In this document: piece after piece, positions 32,349-41,831 of the stretch
Layout of the letters: each line of letters begins with the position of its first letter
Position numbering within the stretch: the stretch's first letter is position 1
NCBI GenBank assembly: GCA_900299305.1
Contig: OMJJ01000265.1
Span: forward strand, 1-52,759
Source of the DNA: a bacterium
Lineage (GTDB): Bacteria > Armatimonadota > Chthonomonadetes > Chthonomonadales > Chthonomonadaceae
Length of the DNA: 52,759 nt
Direction of reading: 5' to 3'
The notes under the pieces: model-generated
The model's input: only the letters and a program-made list of their open reading frames with translations
What the model was told of the DNA's origin: nothing
The model's database searches: none
Translations under genes and position numbers: made by a program

Positions 32349-32514
32349 TGAGTAGTATCCACAGCAGTATCTCAAAAAGAGTAGAGTAGTGGTCTATTGT
32401 ACCCCGTTCATAGGGTTTATCGAAACCTTTTCGTTTACTAGGAAGCAACACTCTTATAGGTATACTAACTCTGTACCTATGCACCAATCAAAGGGATGAA
32501 CAAGGAACAGAGCC

Positions 32515-33369
32515 ATGAGACGAACCAATCGGCATGACAAAGGAATAATCGCTTTAGCAATTGGTGTGCTTGTGGTCGTGATTGTTCTCAATATCCATAA
32601 GCGAATGCTCTATGCTGACCTCTCTAAAGCGGTCTTCGAGGGCAACCTGCCAGAGACCGAAAGGCTATTAAAGAAAGGGGCAAGTCCTATTCCTACGCGG
32701 GGGCTACTCTACGTCTCTTTAGTGAACCACCACGCCGATATTGCAAAGCGGCTTATCGACGCAGGGGCAGAGGTAGACGGGCGACTTCTTGGACTTGCTG
32801 TAAAACTAGACGAAAAGGAGATAGCCCTTCTCTTGTTACAAAAAGGGGTAGATGTAAAAACGGGCTACCGCCGTTTTGGGGTAGAGGAGCCGCTACTTCA
32901 TGCCGCTATAGGTAACGACAATAGAGAGATGGTAGCGGAGTTGATACGCCATAAAGCCCCCATCGACAAGGCGGTGGAGGCAACCGGTGCTACTCCGCTC
33001 CACTTGGCAATAAAGCGCGGTAATCCGGAGATTGCGGCTCTGCTACTAGAGGCGGGCGCAAACCCTAATACCACCGATGCCTTCAAAAATACCCCGCTTA
33101 TTAGTGCCGTAAAGGACGATAGCCTTCCCCTTGTACAACTGCTTGTAAAGTACCATGCCGATATAGATGTGAAGGGAGTGAAAGGTTATACCCCTCTGCT
33201 GGTCGCTTGCGCTCAGGGGAATGAAGAGATAGTAGATTATTTCCTAAACCTAAAGGCAAACCTAAACACGAAGACAGATGAGCAAGATGGGGCATTAGAC
33301 TTAGCGGCTTCCTTTCCCAACATTGTACAAGCACTCAAAAAATCGGGGGCGCAAGCGGTTACTCCATGA
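32515..33369 (+). CDS. membrane-anchored ankyrin-repeat protein
   Basis: A 284-residue protein with a short basic N-terminus, one transmembrane helix at about residues 10-26 (IIALAIGVLVVVIVLNI) and six to seven ankyrin repeats to the C-terminus. The best are GATPLHLAIKRGNPEIAALLLEAGANPNT and GYTPLLVACAQGNEEIVDYFLNLKANLNT. Ankyrin repeats bind protein partners, probably on the outside of the membrane by the positive-inside rule. The stop overlaps the next start as ATGA, so the LysR regulator is translationally coupled to it. AAGGAAC precedes the ATG. Confidence 0.88.
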   Translation: MRRTNRHDKGIIALAIGVLVVVIVLNIHKRMLYADLSKAVFEGNLPETERLLKKGASPIPTRGLLYVSLVNHHADIAKRLIDAGAEVDGRLLGLAVKLDEKEIALLLLQKGVDVKTGYRRFGVEEPLLHAAIGNDNREMVAELIRHKAPIDKAVEATGATPLHLAIKRGNPEIAALLLEAGANPNTTDAFKNTPLISAVKDDSLPLVQLLVKYHADIDVKGVKGYTPLLVACAQGNEEIVDYFLNLKANLNTKTDEQDGALDLAASFPNIVQALKKSGAQAVTP

Positions 33370-34256
33370 TACATGACCTACGCACCCTCCAACTCTACTG
33401 CGACCTTGTAGAGACGCGCTCGTTCTCACTTACCGCAGAGCGTAACTTTATTACGCAGTCGGCGGTTAGCCAGCGTATCCGTACTTTGGAAGCAGAACTC
33501 AAACGGAGTCTTTTAGAACGGGGAAGCGGTCAACGAGGTATTCTGCCCACCCCCGCAGGGCAAACCCTGTACGAAGGGGCAAAAGAACTGCTACAACGGG
33601 CTTCGGAGCTAGAAGAGAGTCTACAGGAGATAGGGGACGAAGTGGCTGGAACGGTGCGCGTGGTGACTGTCTATTCGGTAGGGCTACACGCGCTTCCCAA
33701 ACGCCTCAAACCTTTCCTTACTCAGTACCCTAAAGTCAATGTGCATCTGGAGTATAGCCAGACCTCAAGGGTAGTGCAAGAGGTGCTTTCGGGGAAGGTA
33801 GATGTAGGAATTATCGCGTGCCCCTCTCCGCGTCAAGGTGTGACAATCTACCCTTTTGAAGAGGACACGATGGTGCTGGTTTGTGCCCCCGAACACCCCT
33901 TCGCAACCCGCTCAGAAATCGCGCTTTCAGAACTCGCCAGAGAACCCTTTATTGCCTTCGCACCGCACATCCCTACCCGCCACCTCATAGACGAAAAACT
34001 GCGCCTTGCAGGGGTAGAAGCAACCATAGTAAACACTTTCGACAACATCGAGACCATCAAAAATCTGGTGGAGATTGGAAGCGGGGTCGCTATTTTGCCT
34101 CTCGAATCGGCGACACGCGAGGCAAACGAAAACGCCCTGAAAATCGTACCCCTCCGCCCCGAAGATGCTTTTACACGCCCTACCGGTATCCTTGTCAAGC
34201 AGACTCAACTGCGCTCTGCGGTACGCGCTTTTGTATCGGCTATGAGGCAGGAGTGA
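33366..34256 (+). CDS. LysR-family transcriptional regulator
   Basis: A 296-residue regulator. Residues 1-62 are the LysR winged helix-turn-helix (LQLYCDLVETRSFSLTAERNFITQSAVSQRIRTLEAEL, then LPTPAGQTLYEGAKELL), followed by the linker helix and a periplasmic-binding-like effector domain (residues 92-296) with VRVVTVYSVGLHALP and GKVDVGIIACPSP. The HTH spacing and effector region resemble the CysB/CbbR branch. Usually a LysR gene faces its target; here it overlaps an ankyrin membrane gene by ATGA, and no divergent target is apparent. Effector unknown. Confidence 0.93.
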   Translation: MIHDLRTLQLYCDLVETRSFSLTAERNFITQSAVSQRIRTLEAELKRSLLERGSGQRGILPTPAGQTLYEGAKELLQRASELEESLQEIGDEVAGTVRVVTVYSVGLHALPKRLKPFLTQYPKVNVHLEYSQTSRVVQEVLSGKVDVGIIACPSPRQGVTIYPFEEDTMVLVCAPEHPFATRSEIALSELAREPFIAFAPHIPTRHLIDEKLRLAGVEATIVNTFDNIETIKNLVEIGSGVAILPLESATREANENALKIVPLRPEDAFTRPTGILVKQTQLRSAVRAFVSAMRQE

Positions 34257-34287
34257 GTGGTATAACTGATATTATGCAAATCTATTA

Positions 34288-34521
34288 TTATGAAGCTTCG
34301 GCAAGAATAGGTTGACGAACCTCTTCAAAACGGATACCGTTATCTCCCGGATAAGGCTCTGTATGCGGGTTCTCCCCTTTCCATATCTCTAAGGGGATGC
34401 CATTAGGGAAGGCGGCACAGATACGTCGCTTGCCGGGCTCGTTTCTTTTGTGAACACAACGCGAACAGACATCGCTATACAAAGGAATGGTTGTCTCAAT
34501 ACCATCCAATCGGTTATTCAT
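34288..34521 (-). CDS. small Cys-containing conserved protein (CAAFPxGIP family)
   Basis: A 77-residue soluble protein with Cys19-x2-Cys22, Cys35 in RRICAAFPNGIP, His53 and the segment PYPGDNGIRFE. Similar short proteins with C-AAFP-D/N-GIP...PGD-G-I/V-R-F-E occur in many bacteria, but I know of no assigned function. The three Cys plus a His could bind zinc. Its ATG shares one base with the stop of the upstream JAMM-like gene (TGATG), so the two are translationally coupled and probably act together. The longer frame start at 34575 is rejected because it lies inside that gene. Confidence 0.78.
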   Translation of the reverse strand: MNNRLDGIETTIPLYSDVCSRCVHKRNEPGKRRICAAFPNGIPLEIWKGENPHTEPYPGDNGIRFEEVRQPILAEAS

Positions 34522-35087
34522 CAATCTTCCTCCTGTGCATACTCCAAACCCAATCTTCTCGCCACCTGTAACCACACCTCATGCCAGTGCAGGGCTTGTG
34601 CCTCTGTAGGAGTCAACCGCTTTTGTGCAATCCTAGCATCAAATTCGTCGTAGACCCAGACCTCCACTTCATCTAGTGTGGGCTTTAATGTATCCTCCCA
34701 ATAGGAAAGACTCCAGCCCTCTGCCGGAGGTTTCATAGAAAAGCGTTGTTTGGGGGTAACTACCCGTATCTCTGCCAATTCGTGCGTAGAAGCAAGAGCA
34801 ATATCCGAATCCGAAAAAGAGTTCCCCCAAGAACGAATGTCACTATCCGGATACTCCAGCCCACGCGGATGATTGTGGGTAAGGATAGCCCCCTTCATTA
34901 GTGAGGTCTCTTCTCTAGTAAACTCTACTGTATACTGCACACCAGCCTTAGACAGAATCAAAATCCCTTGAGCATTATAGAGAAATGCCGATTCAAAAGG
35001 TTGTCGTCGGATAGAGTTCTCTTTCTCACGAATGATATTCTGTACTGTTCTGTGCTTTTCAGGAACCCTCTCTGTTTCGTCAGGCAT
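34521..35087 (-). CDS. protein with a JAMM-like (JAB/phage head-morphogenesis C-terminal type) metal site
   Basis: A 188-residue soluble protein. Residues 28-120 have strands ending LTHNHP (His71 and His73), then SFSDSDIALAS (Ser92 and Asp95), with Glu32 in FESAFLYNAQG upstream. This E ... H-x-H ... S-x2-D order is the JAMM zinc-peptidase pattern and also that of C-terminal domains in some phage head-morphogenesis proteins (HNHP plus SFS-x2-D). The region EIRVVTPKQRFSMKPPAEGW fits the same domain. The 18 residues between His73 and Ser92 exceed the usual JAMM spacing, so activity is uncertain. It is coupled to the Cys-containing small protein. No phage genes are nearby. Confidence 0.72.
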   Translation of the reverse strand: MPDETERVPEKHRTVQNIIREKENSIRRQPFESAFLYNAQGILILSKAGVQYTVEFTREETSLMKGAILTHNHPRGLEYPDSDIRSWGNSFSDSDIALASTHELAEIRVVTPKQRFSMKPPAEGWSLSYWEDTLKPTLDEVEVWVYDEFDARIAQKRLTPTEAQALHWHEVWLQVARRLGLEYAQEED

Positions 35088-35185
35088 ATTACAGAAACCC
35101 TTTGGAGATGAAGAACCATTATGTGTTTCTCATAACGATTTAGTATGCCGCACTTATACAGCATTTTACCCCTATACACAAAGAG

Positions 35186-36085
35186 TTACACCTCCCACGC
35201 TTTCCGTGCCTCCTCCATCGTCACGGTTTTGCCCTCCTCCATCCAAGCGTAGTGTGCGATAGGGTCTGCCCCCATCCATCGCTCGTCGGCAGGTTCGTTG
35301 GCGCGTTGGTAGCGTGTGTCGGCGGTGATTCGGAAGCGATTACTGGTGTTGGTAAGCGAGCCGTGCATGGTAAACATCTCAAAAATCAGCACGTCCCCCA
35401 TCTCGAACTCAGAGGTAAGCCACCTACCTCCATACTTCTCTACGATTTCTAGCGGGTCATCCGAAAACGAGCCCGTCACGTGGTCTCTATCCACATCCAT
35501 TTTCCCATAGGTCTGCCGTACCCGCTCTAGGTTCGGCGCGTTGTGAGAGCCTTCCAAAATCGCAAGGGGCCCCATATCGTAACTCACATCCCCTAGGGGT
35601 GTCCAGCAGGTATAAAGGCACTGCGTACCCCGCCCCATGTAGGGCATATCGTAGTGCGCCCCCGAAAAGTCTCCCTGCCCAATAAGCCGCAACCACTTAT
35701 AGTCGAAGGTAAGAGCCGGTGCTTCCAAAAAACGCTCGAAAAAGCCCATTATCTCCACCGACTCCACCGTAGCCAAGAATTTGGGGTCGCGAGTCAGTCG
35801 CTTACTGCCGCCCATAAACGCACTTCGCGCCCCCGCTTTAATCACGCCCTCCATCAGTGGATAGTCAGCATCTAGTTGTCCATTCTCTGCAAGATTCTCC
35901 AGAAGGAAGCGACGGGTAGTCTCTACTGTCTCTCTGCGTTGTACGCCTCGTAGTAGCAGGTAGCCCTCCTCTGCCATTCTCCTCTGAAGGGCTTTCGCAT
36001 CGTGAAGAATGTCGTTCGACTCTCGCAAGTTTCCAAGAAGCGCACCCCCCAACTCCAGTTCTGCCTGTGCCATTTTTAGTTGCAT
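35186..36085 (-). CDS. phytanoyl-CoA dioxygenase (PhyH) family protein 3
   Basis: A 299-residue Fe(II)/2-oxoglutarate dioxygenase-like protein, the longest of the four here. SGAHYDMPYMGRGT contains His-x-Asp, FEMFTMHGSLTNTSNRFRITADTRY contains the distal His and the Arg. The middle motif is GPLAILEGSHNAP. GGAGG lies 8 bases before the ATG. It follows the cyclase gene by 12 bases and is followed by the JAMM-like gene about 100 bases on. The N-terminal 40 residues are helical and do not match the other copies, suggesting a different substrate. Confidence 0.9.
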   Translation of the reverse strand: MQLKMAQAELELGGALLGNLRESNDILHDAKALQRRMAEEGYLLLRGVQRRETVETTRRFLLENLAENGQLDADYPLMEGVIKAGARSAFMGGSKRLTRDPKFLATVESVEIMGFFERFLEAPALTFDYKWLRLIGQGDFSGAHYDMPYMGRGTQCLYTCWTPLGDVSYDMGPLAILEGSHNAPNLERVRQTYGKMDVDRDHVTGSFSDDPLEIVEKYGGRWLTSEFEMGDVLIFEMFTMHGSLTNTSNRFRITADTRYQRANEPADERWMGADPIAHYAWMEEGKTVTMEEARKAWEV

Positions 36086-36097
36086 CGCACCGCCTCC

Positions 36098-36754
36098 TTA
36101 GTTCTGTAGTAGCACTGGACGGCACCACGCCCCCGAATGTCCCTTTAGGTTAATTGGCAGTGCCATAAAGGTCTGCGGCATGGGCAGGGTATACACCTCT
36201 TGGGGGATATGTAACTCCTCTACTATCCAGATACCCTTCCCCAATAGCAGGGTATGAACCGCCGCGTCGTTTGCGCCATCCCATCCCCCAATACCCCAGT
36301 GGTCTACCCCTAAGCCGCGTATCTGCCTCTCTATCAGCCATTCCGCACATTCTGGGGTAAGGCGCGGCGACTGATAGAGCCACTTGCTAGTGCGCTCACG
36401 CATATCTCCCCAACCCGTTGCCATGAGTACAATGCTATCTTCTGGTAGGTCAGTTGGGAGGGCTTTTGCAAGTAGTTCGGAGGTAATTTTGCCTTGTGGC
36501 TCTATGCCCCTCAAGTCGGCAAGGTAGGCACTGCCCACAAACCCCTCTAGCGGCATCTCATCGATAGGCGTACCCCCTGCGATTTTGTGCAGGGGCGCGT
36601 CGATATGGCTTCCCGTATGGCTTGCAAGAGTGAGGGTCTCCCAGCACCACTCGGCTTTATCGTGGCTAGAACTCACTTCCGACTTCACCAGTGGGTGCGC
36701 GGGGCAGTTCGGTGCGGTATGGAAAATAGGTTGCGACAGATCTATCAGGCGCAT
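36098..36754 (-). CDS. cyclase-family (kynurenine-formamidase-like) metal hydrolase
   Basis: A 218-residue protein starting MRLIDLSQPIF, the typical opening of the family. ASHTGSHIDAPLH is the H-x3-H-x-D metal motif, with LGVDHWGIGG and EELHIPQEV downstream. Members hydrolyse N-formylkynurenine, related amides or cyclic esters. The ATG at 36752-36754 is chosen over a TTG at 36781 because it matches the usual family start; both have poorly placed ribosome sites (GAGGAG 14-15 bases away). It is downstream of pyrG and 12 bases before a dioxygenase gene, probably in one transcript. Confidence 0.88.
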   Translation of the reverse strand: MRLIDLSQPIFHTAPNCPAHPLVKSEVSSSHDKAEWCWETLTLASHTGSHIDAPLHKIAGGTPIDEMPLEGFVGSAYLADLRGIEPQGKITSELLAKALPTDLPEDSIVLMATGWGDMRERTSKWLYQSPRLTPECAEWLIERQIRGLGVDHWGIGGWDGANDAAVHTLLLGKGIWIVEELHIPQEVYTLPMPQTFMALPINLKGHSGAWCRPVLLQN

Positions 36755-36792
36755 AAGCGAAAAAACGCTCCTCTCTCTCAATGTCGTGGCGG

Positions 36793-38499
<1,707 letters not shown>

Positions 38500-38519
38500 T
38501 TACGTACTCGCCCTCATTC

Positions 38520-38560
38520 TGTCCTTGCAGGACATCTTTCCCCCAACTTTGGGGGAAAGA
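38520..38560. repeat. palindromic intergenic repeat, copy B (two abutting hairpins)
   Basis: TGTCCT-TGC-AGGACA (38520-38534) abuts TCTTTCCCCCA-ACTT-TGGGGGAAAGA (38535-38560), an 11-bp perfect stem. Copy F at 47819-47854 has the same two-hairpin layout and nearly the same first hairpin. It lies between DUF1501 and pyrG, upstream of pyrG. Confidence 0.7.
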
Positions 38561-38638
38561 GAGAGTAGAGAGGTATATTTGTTATGAGTAAGGTATACCT
38601 GTGCCAAAAGGCAGGAACCTTACTACACAGTGCATTCG

Positions 38639-38666
38639 CCTCTTCGCCCAAACTTGGGAGAAGAGG
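38639..38666. repeat. palindromic intergenic repeat, copy C (inverted class 2)
   Basis: CCTCTTCGCCCAA-AC-TTGGGAGAAGAGG, a 13-bp stem with one G/A mismatch. Read leftward, it and its flank (CCCTCATCACCAACCTCTTC) resemble copies A and D, so it is the inverted form. It is 78 bases from copy B in the same intergenic region. Confidence 0.6.
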
Positions 38667-38736
38667 TTGGTGATGAGGGCTAAAACCTTTCGCACTGCGT
38701 AACATGAGTCTGCACCATGAGTTGCTAAAGCGAGGC

Positions 38737-40158
38737 TTAAAACAACTCTGGTATGGGCTTACCCTTTGCCGCAAGGTAGATAGGTCTACCCGAAGGGCTA
38801 GGAATGGGCTTGGTACGGTCTATGCCTAGTTTTTCGTAGATAGTCGCCGCGTAGTCTTCTAGGGTATATGCCATGCTACTGGTGATGTAGCCCCCATCTC
38901 TATCCGTAGAGCCTACCACCTGCCCCCCCGGAACTCCTGCCCCCGCAAAAGCAAAACTAAAGGCGTTTGTCCAGTGGTCGCGCCCCTGCCTGTCGTTCAT
39001 TTTGGGGGTGCGTCCAAACTCGGTAACAAAACATACGAGCGTCTCCTCTAGCAAACCGCGCTGGTGCATATCCTCAATGAGCGCAGAGAAGGCTTGGTCG
39101 GTAGAACCCATCATGGGCCAAGTAGCGATACCGTAACGCCCTGCCCCCGGTCCTCCGTTTGGAATGTTGGTGTGACTTTTGGAGTAGATAGCATCGTGAT
39201 GATCCCAGTTCATGTTATTCCCACCGCTATAACTAACGGGCTTACCATCCCGAAATGAACTCTCTGGCTCACGCACATCTACCGTTACAAAGCGTACCCC
39301 CGATTCGATAAGTTTACGGGCAAGTAGGTAGCACTGCCCCCTATGCCCCATACCGTAACGCTCCCGCATCTGTGGGGTTTCGGTGTGCATATCGAAGGCT
39401 TTGCGCGTGAGGGGGTTGGTTAGCATATCCTCTGCTTGTCCCATAAGAGAGCGCATTGCCTGTACATCCCGTGCCCCCGCTTTGTTGACGTACCCTACAT
39501 CCAACTTACTTAGCAAATCGCGCCTATCCTTAAAGCGGCGTTCGTCGATGTTCGCGAGCAGTCCCAAATTAGGCACTCTCCAGTTGGGGTTCGCGGGGCT
39601 ACCGCCCGTTTTGAAGACGGTGTAACCGGGGGGCAGAAACCCGACGGTGGAGTTGTATGCTTGCTCACTGGTTCCGGGCAGGAGGATATTAGAAGGAAGG
39701 TAGAGTGCCTCTGTTCCCATCTGGTGCGCGACCACAGAACTCATGTCTGGCATCTCGATGGGGCCGCCGGGTGCCTCCCCAGAGTAGATGTACTGCGACC
39801 CTTTGGGGTGCGAGTTACCAATACCAGGCGTGGGCTGAATCATACAGCGTACTACCGTCAGGTGGTTCGCAACTTTGGCGGTACGGCTGAGGAGTTCTGT
39901 AAACTGCATTCCGGGTACGTTGGTCTGTATGGGTTTGAAGGGGCTACGGTGTTCGGCGGGTGCATCGGGCTTAGGATCCCATGTGTCCATCTGAGACAGT
40001 CCCCCCTGCTCAAAGATAACCAGTACCCGCTTTGCTCGTCCCGATTTAGTGTGAAGGCTCTCTAATGCCCCTACTTCTGTTCCAAGCAGTGCCGAGAACA
40101 CCCCGCCCAAACCGATCCCCAAAAAACTACGTCGCGGAAAGTCCCGCTGATGTGTCAT
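38737..40158 (-). CDS. DUF1501 family exported protein
   Basis: A 473-residue protein with a twin-arginine signal (FPRRSFLGIGLGG). It has the DUF1501 hallmarks: VLVIFEQGGLSQMDTWDPKPDAP, MPDMSSVVAHQMG, GHRGQCYLLARKLIESGVRFVTVDV, WDHHDAIY, VCFVTEFGRTPKMNDRQGRDHW and GGQVVGSTDRDGGY. The fold is alkaline-phosphatase/sulfatase-like and the metal Asp/His pairs are present, but the nucleophile is not clear; function is unknown. It is usually encoded beside DUF1549/DUF1553 proteins; here that partner is at 45609. It is the last of a three-gene leftward operon with DUF1080 and dioxygenase genes. Confidence 0.92.
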   Translation of the reverse strand: MTHQRDFPRRSFLGIGLGGVFSALLGTEVGALESLHTKSGRAKRVLVIFEQGGLSQMDTWDPKPDAPAEHRSPFKPIQTNVPGMQFTELLSRTAKVANHLTVVRCMIQPTPGIGNSHPKGSQYIYSGEAPGGPIEMPDMSSVVAHQMGTEALYLPSNILLPGTSEQAYNSTVGFLPPGYTVFKTGGSPANPNWRVPNLGLLANIDERRFKDRRDLLSKLDVGYVNKAGARDVQAMRSLMGQAEDMLTNPLTRKAFDMHTETPQMRERYGMGHRGQCYLLARKLIESGVRFVTVDVREPESSFRDGKPVSYSGGNNMNWDHHDAIYSKSHTNIPNGGPGAGRYGIATWPMMGSTDQAFSALIEDMHQRGLLEETLVCFVTEFGRTPKMNDRQGRDHWTNAFSFAFAGAGVPGGQVVGSTDRDGGYITSSMAYTLEDYAATIYEKLGIDRTKPIPSPSGRPIYLAAKGKPIPELF

Positions 40159-40180
40159 AGCGTCTTATCTCCGAGTTGCA

Positions 40181-40924
40181 CTATCGCCGTGCCTCCGCAA
40201 AAGGAAAGGAGGTGTGTTTTTGCAGACGGCTCACGTGCGGAATTCCCTCATAAAAGGGGTTGTTCTGGTAGTGGCACACGATGTTGGAACGCTCTACCGT
40301 ATCGACCTCTTTCATGCCGCGATGTGGGATATGAGAGAAGAAAAGGACAACATCTCCCGCTTTGGGATAGATGGTAACGTGTTCCAAACCTTCGCACCAC
40401 TCATTAAAGGCGGCTTCGGAGACCGACCACCCATCGGGGCGAACCACCTCGTCGGGTGGCGCGATACGGTGTCCGTTCTTGACGTAGGTGAGGTTCGCGA
40501 TACCCGGCGCATTATCTTGAAAGTAGAAGGTGGTGTTGATGCCCGTCGCTTTGGAGGCGTAGGGCGCGTGGTCTTTCTGCCGCCAATAGCCGTAAAAGTC
40601 CAGATGCCACTCCTGCTTATAGGGTCCCGGATTGATATGCCCACGCAGAGAGCGCAGTTGGCACTGAGACCCGTAGAGGGCTTCCAGATAGAGGCGGACG
40701 CTTGCATGACCCACCAGCGGTGAAAACACCTCCGACATTCGTTCTAGTAGGCTATCAAACCACATATTACCCACCGCGTTCAGCCCCTCTTCCCATCCAT
40801 TTGCGCGTGCTTGGTTGAGAGCGACACGACACCGTTCGTTCTCTTCGGGAGTTAAGCCGTTGGGAATGAGAACAAAGCCGTTCTCTTCTAGTTCTTGCAG
40901 TCCTTGTTCCAGCGTAGGTTTCAC
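40181..40924 (-). CDS. phytanoyl-CoA dioxygenase (PhyH) family protein 4
   Basis: A 247-residue Fe(II)/2-oxoglutarate dioxygenase-like protein. QEWHLDFYGYWRQ gives His-x-Asp, and FFSHIPHRGMKEVDTVERSNIVCHYQ gives the distal His and the Arg. Central motif IANLTYVKNGHRIAP. Start is GTG after AAGGAG (7-base gap), 17 bases after the DUF1080 gene, and DUF1501 follows 22 bases later, so the three are co-transcribed. The order suggests action on a sugar or derivative released by the exported proteins, which is an inference. Confidence 0.9.
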   Translation of the reverse strand: MKPTLEQGLQELEENGFVLIPNGLTPEENERCRVALNQARANGWEEGLNAVGNMWFDSLLERMSEVFSPLVGHASVRLYLEALYGSQCQLRSLRGHINPGPYKQEWHLDFYGYWRQKDHAPYASKATGINTTFYFQDNAPGIANLTYVKNGHRIAPPDEVVRPDGWSVSEAAFNEWCEGLEHVTIYPKAGDVVLFFSHIPHRGMKEVDTVERSNIVCHYQNNPFYEGIPHVSRLQKHTSFPFAEARR

Positions 40925-40941
40925 AGTTTTCTCCTTAACGG

Positions 40942-41664
40942 TTACTTAGCGGATTTTGTCTCTAAAGAGCGAATCTTGATGCTACGAAATGCCGCTTTTG
41001 TCTGATAGGTAGAGATGCCAAGCGGCTTCGAGAGGGAGATTTCACCATGCCGTAGGCTTATCTTTTTGCCCGTTATCTCTAAGTCTACAATCGGCTTGTT
41101 ATCGAGCCACGCTTCGATTTTAGTGGGGGTTACGCGCAGTAGCACTTTGTACCAGTGGTCTTTTACAAAGGTGAGGTACTTTGTGGTGGTGTTCTCCACA
41201 GCGGCTTGCCCATCGATACTCGATATGCCGACCACACCTCCGCCCCAACCTCCCAAAATCAGACTCGCAAATGTATCTCCTACAGGGAAGGTAAGCCCAC
41301 AGAAGAAGTCGGTTCCCTGTACCTTCATGCCCTCCAACGCGACCTCGTAGTTTGTTTTGGGTAGGGCATCTCCTGTCCAGTTAAACCCACTAAGAGCCTC
41401 TCCGCTCTCCACAAAAATAGCAGGCTTCTCTTCACGAAACTTAGGCTCGAAGCGTACTTCGCCGCCGCCACCAAACTCGGTGCGCGTCCAACCCGTAAGC
41501 GATTTTCCGTCGAAGAGGTCTTTCCACTTGTTCTCTGTGGGCTTCTTTACGGGCGCAGTGACCCCCTTCTTTGGAGGTTTGCTTTTGGGTGCGCTCTGCA
41601 CAAGAACGGGAGCGGGCAATGCCAACTGTACGGCTAGAATGGTGGTTATAAGGGATGGAAACAC
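40942..41664 (-). CDS. exported DUF1080 (3-keto-disaccharide hydrolase-like) protein
   Basis: A 240-residue secreted beta-sandwich protein. A signal peptide of about 23 residues is followed by a Lys/Pro-rich linker and then NKWKDLFDGKSLTGWTRTEFGGGG, the DUF1080 opening, with DFFCGLTFPVGDTFASLILGGWGGGVVG and DHWYKVLLRVTPTKIEAWLDNKPIVDLEI following. Such LamG-like folds bind or cut glycosides; some are 3-keto-disaccharide hydrolases. The GTG at 41662-41664 is chosen over the GTG at 41673 because AAGGAG lies 8 bases ahead of it but only one or two bases ahead of the other. Confidence 0.88.
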   Translation of the reverse strand: MFPSLITTILAVQLALPAPVLVQSAPKSKPPKKGVTAPVKKPTENKWKDLFDGKSLTGWTRTEFGGGGEVRFEPKFREEKPAIFVESGEALSGFNWTGDALPKTNYEVALEGMKVQGTDFFCGLTFPVGDTFASLILGGWGGGVVGISSIDGQAAVENTTTKYLTFVKDHWYKVLLRVTPTKIEAWLDNKPIVDLEITGKKISLRHGEISLSKPLGISTYQTKAAFRSIKIRSLETKSAK

Positions 41665-41709
41665 GGGACACACTCCTTTATGAAGGGAATACCGCTACTG
41701 GGTTCATTA

Positions 41710-41752
41710 CTCTATTCAAAGAATACCTGATATACGCCTCTCTCTATTCAAA
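41710..41752. repeat. 11-bp direct repeats upstream of the CehA/McbA gene
   Basis: CTCTATTCAAA occurs at 41710-41720 and 41742-41752, 32 bases apart, about three DNA turns, so both lie on the same face. They sit immediately upstream of a plausible -35 element. Possible activator sites. Confidence 0.45.
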
Positions 41753-41758
41753 TCCTGC

Positions 41759-41787
41759 TTGCTAAAAATGGCATGGAGTGGTATAGT
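41759..41787 (+). promoter_or_regulatory. candidate promoter of the CehA/McbA gene
   Basis: TTGCTA (41759-41764), 17-base spacer, TATAGT (41782-41787): four and five of six consensus matches. Transcription would start near 41794, giving a leader of about 38 bases before the ATG at 41832. Confidence 0.55.
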
Positions 41788-41831
41788 TGCCCAAAGTGTT
41801 CACATTTCCTTCTTCTTGAGGAGAGATAACC

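Noticed and set aside
34521-35087. Reading the HNHP protein as a prophage head-morphogenesis remnant.
   Set aside because: No portal, terminase, capsid or integrase gene in the window, and the gene is coupled to a non-phage small protein. Only the domain resemblance is retained.
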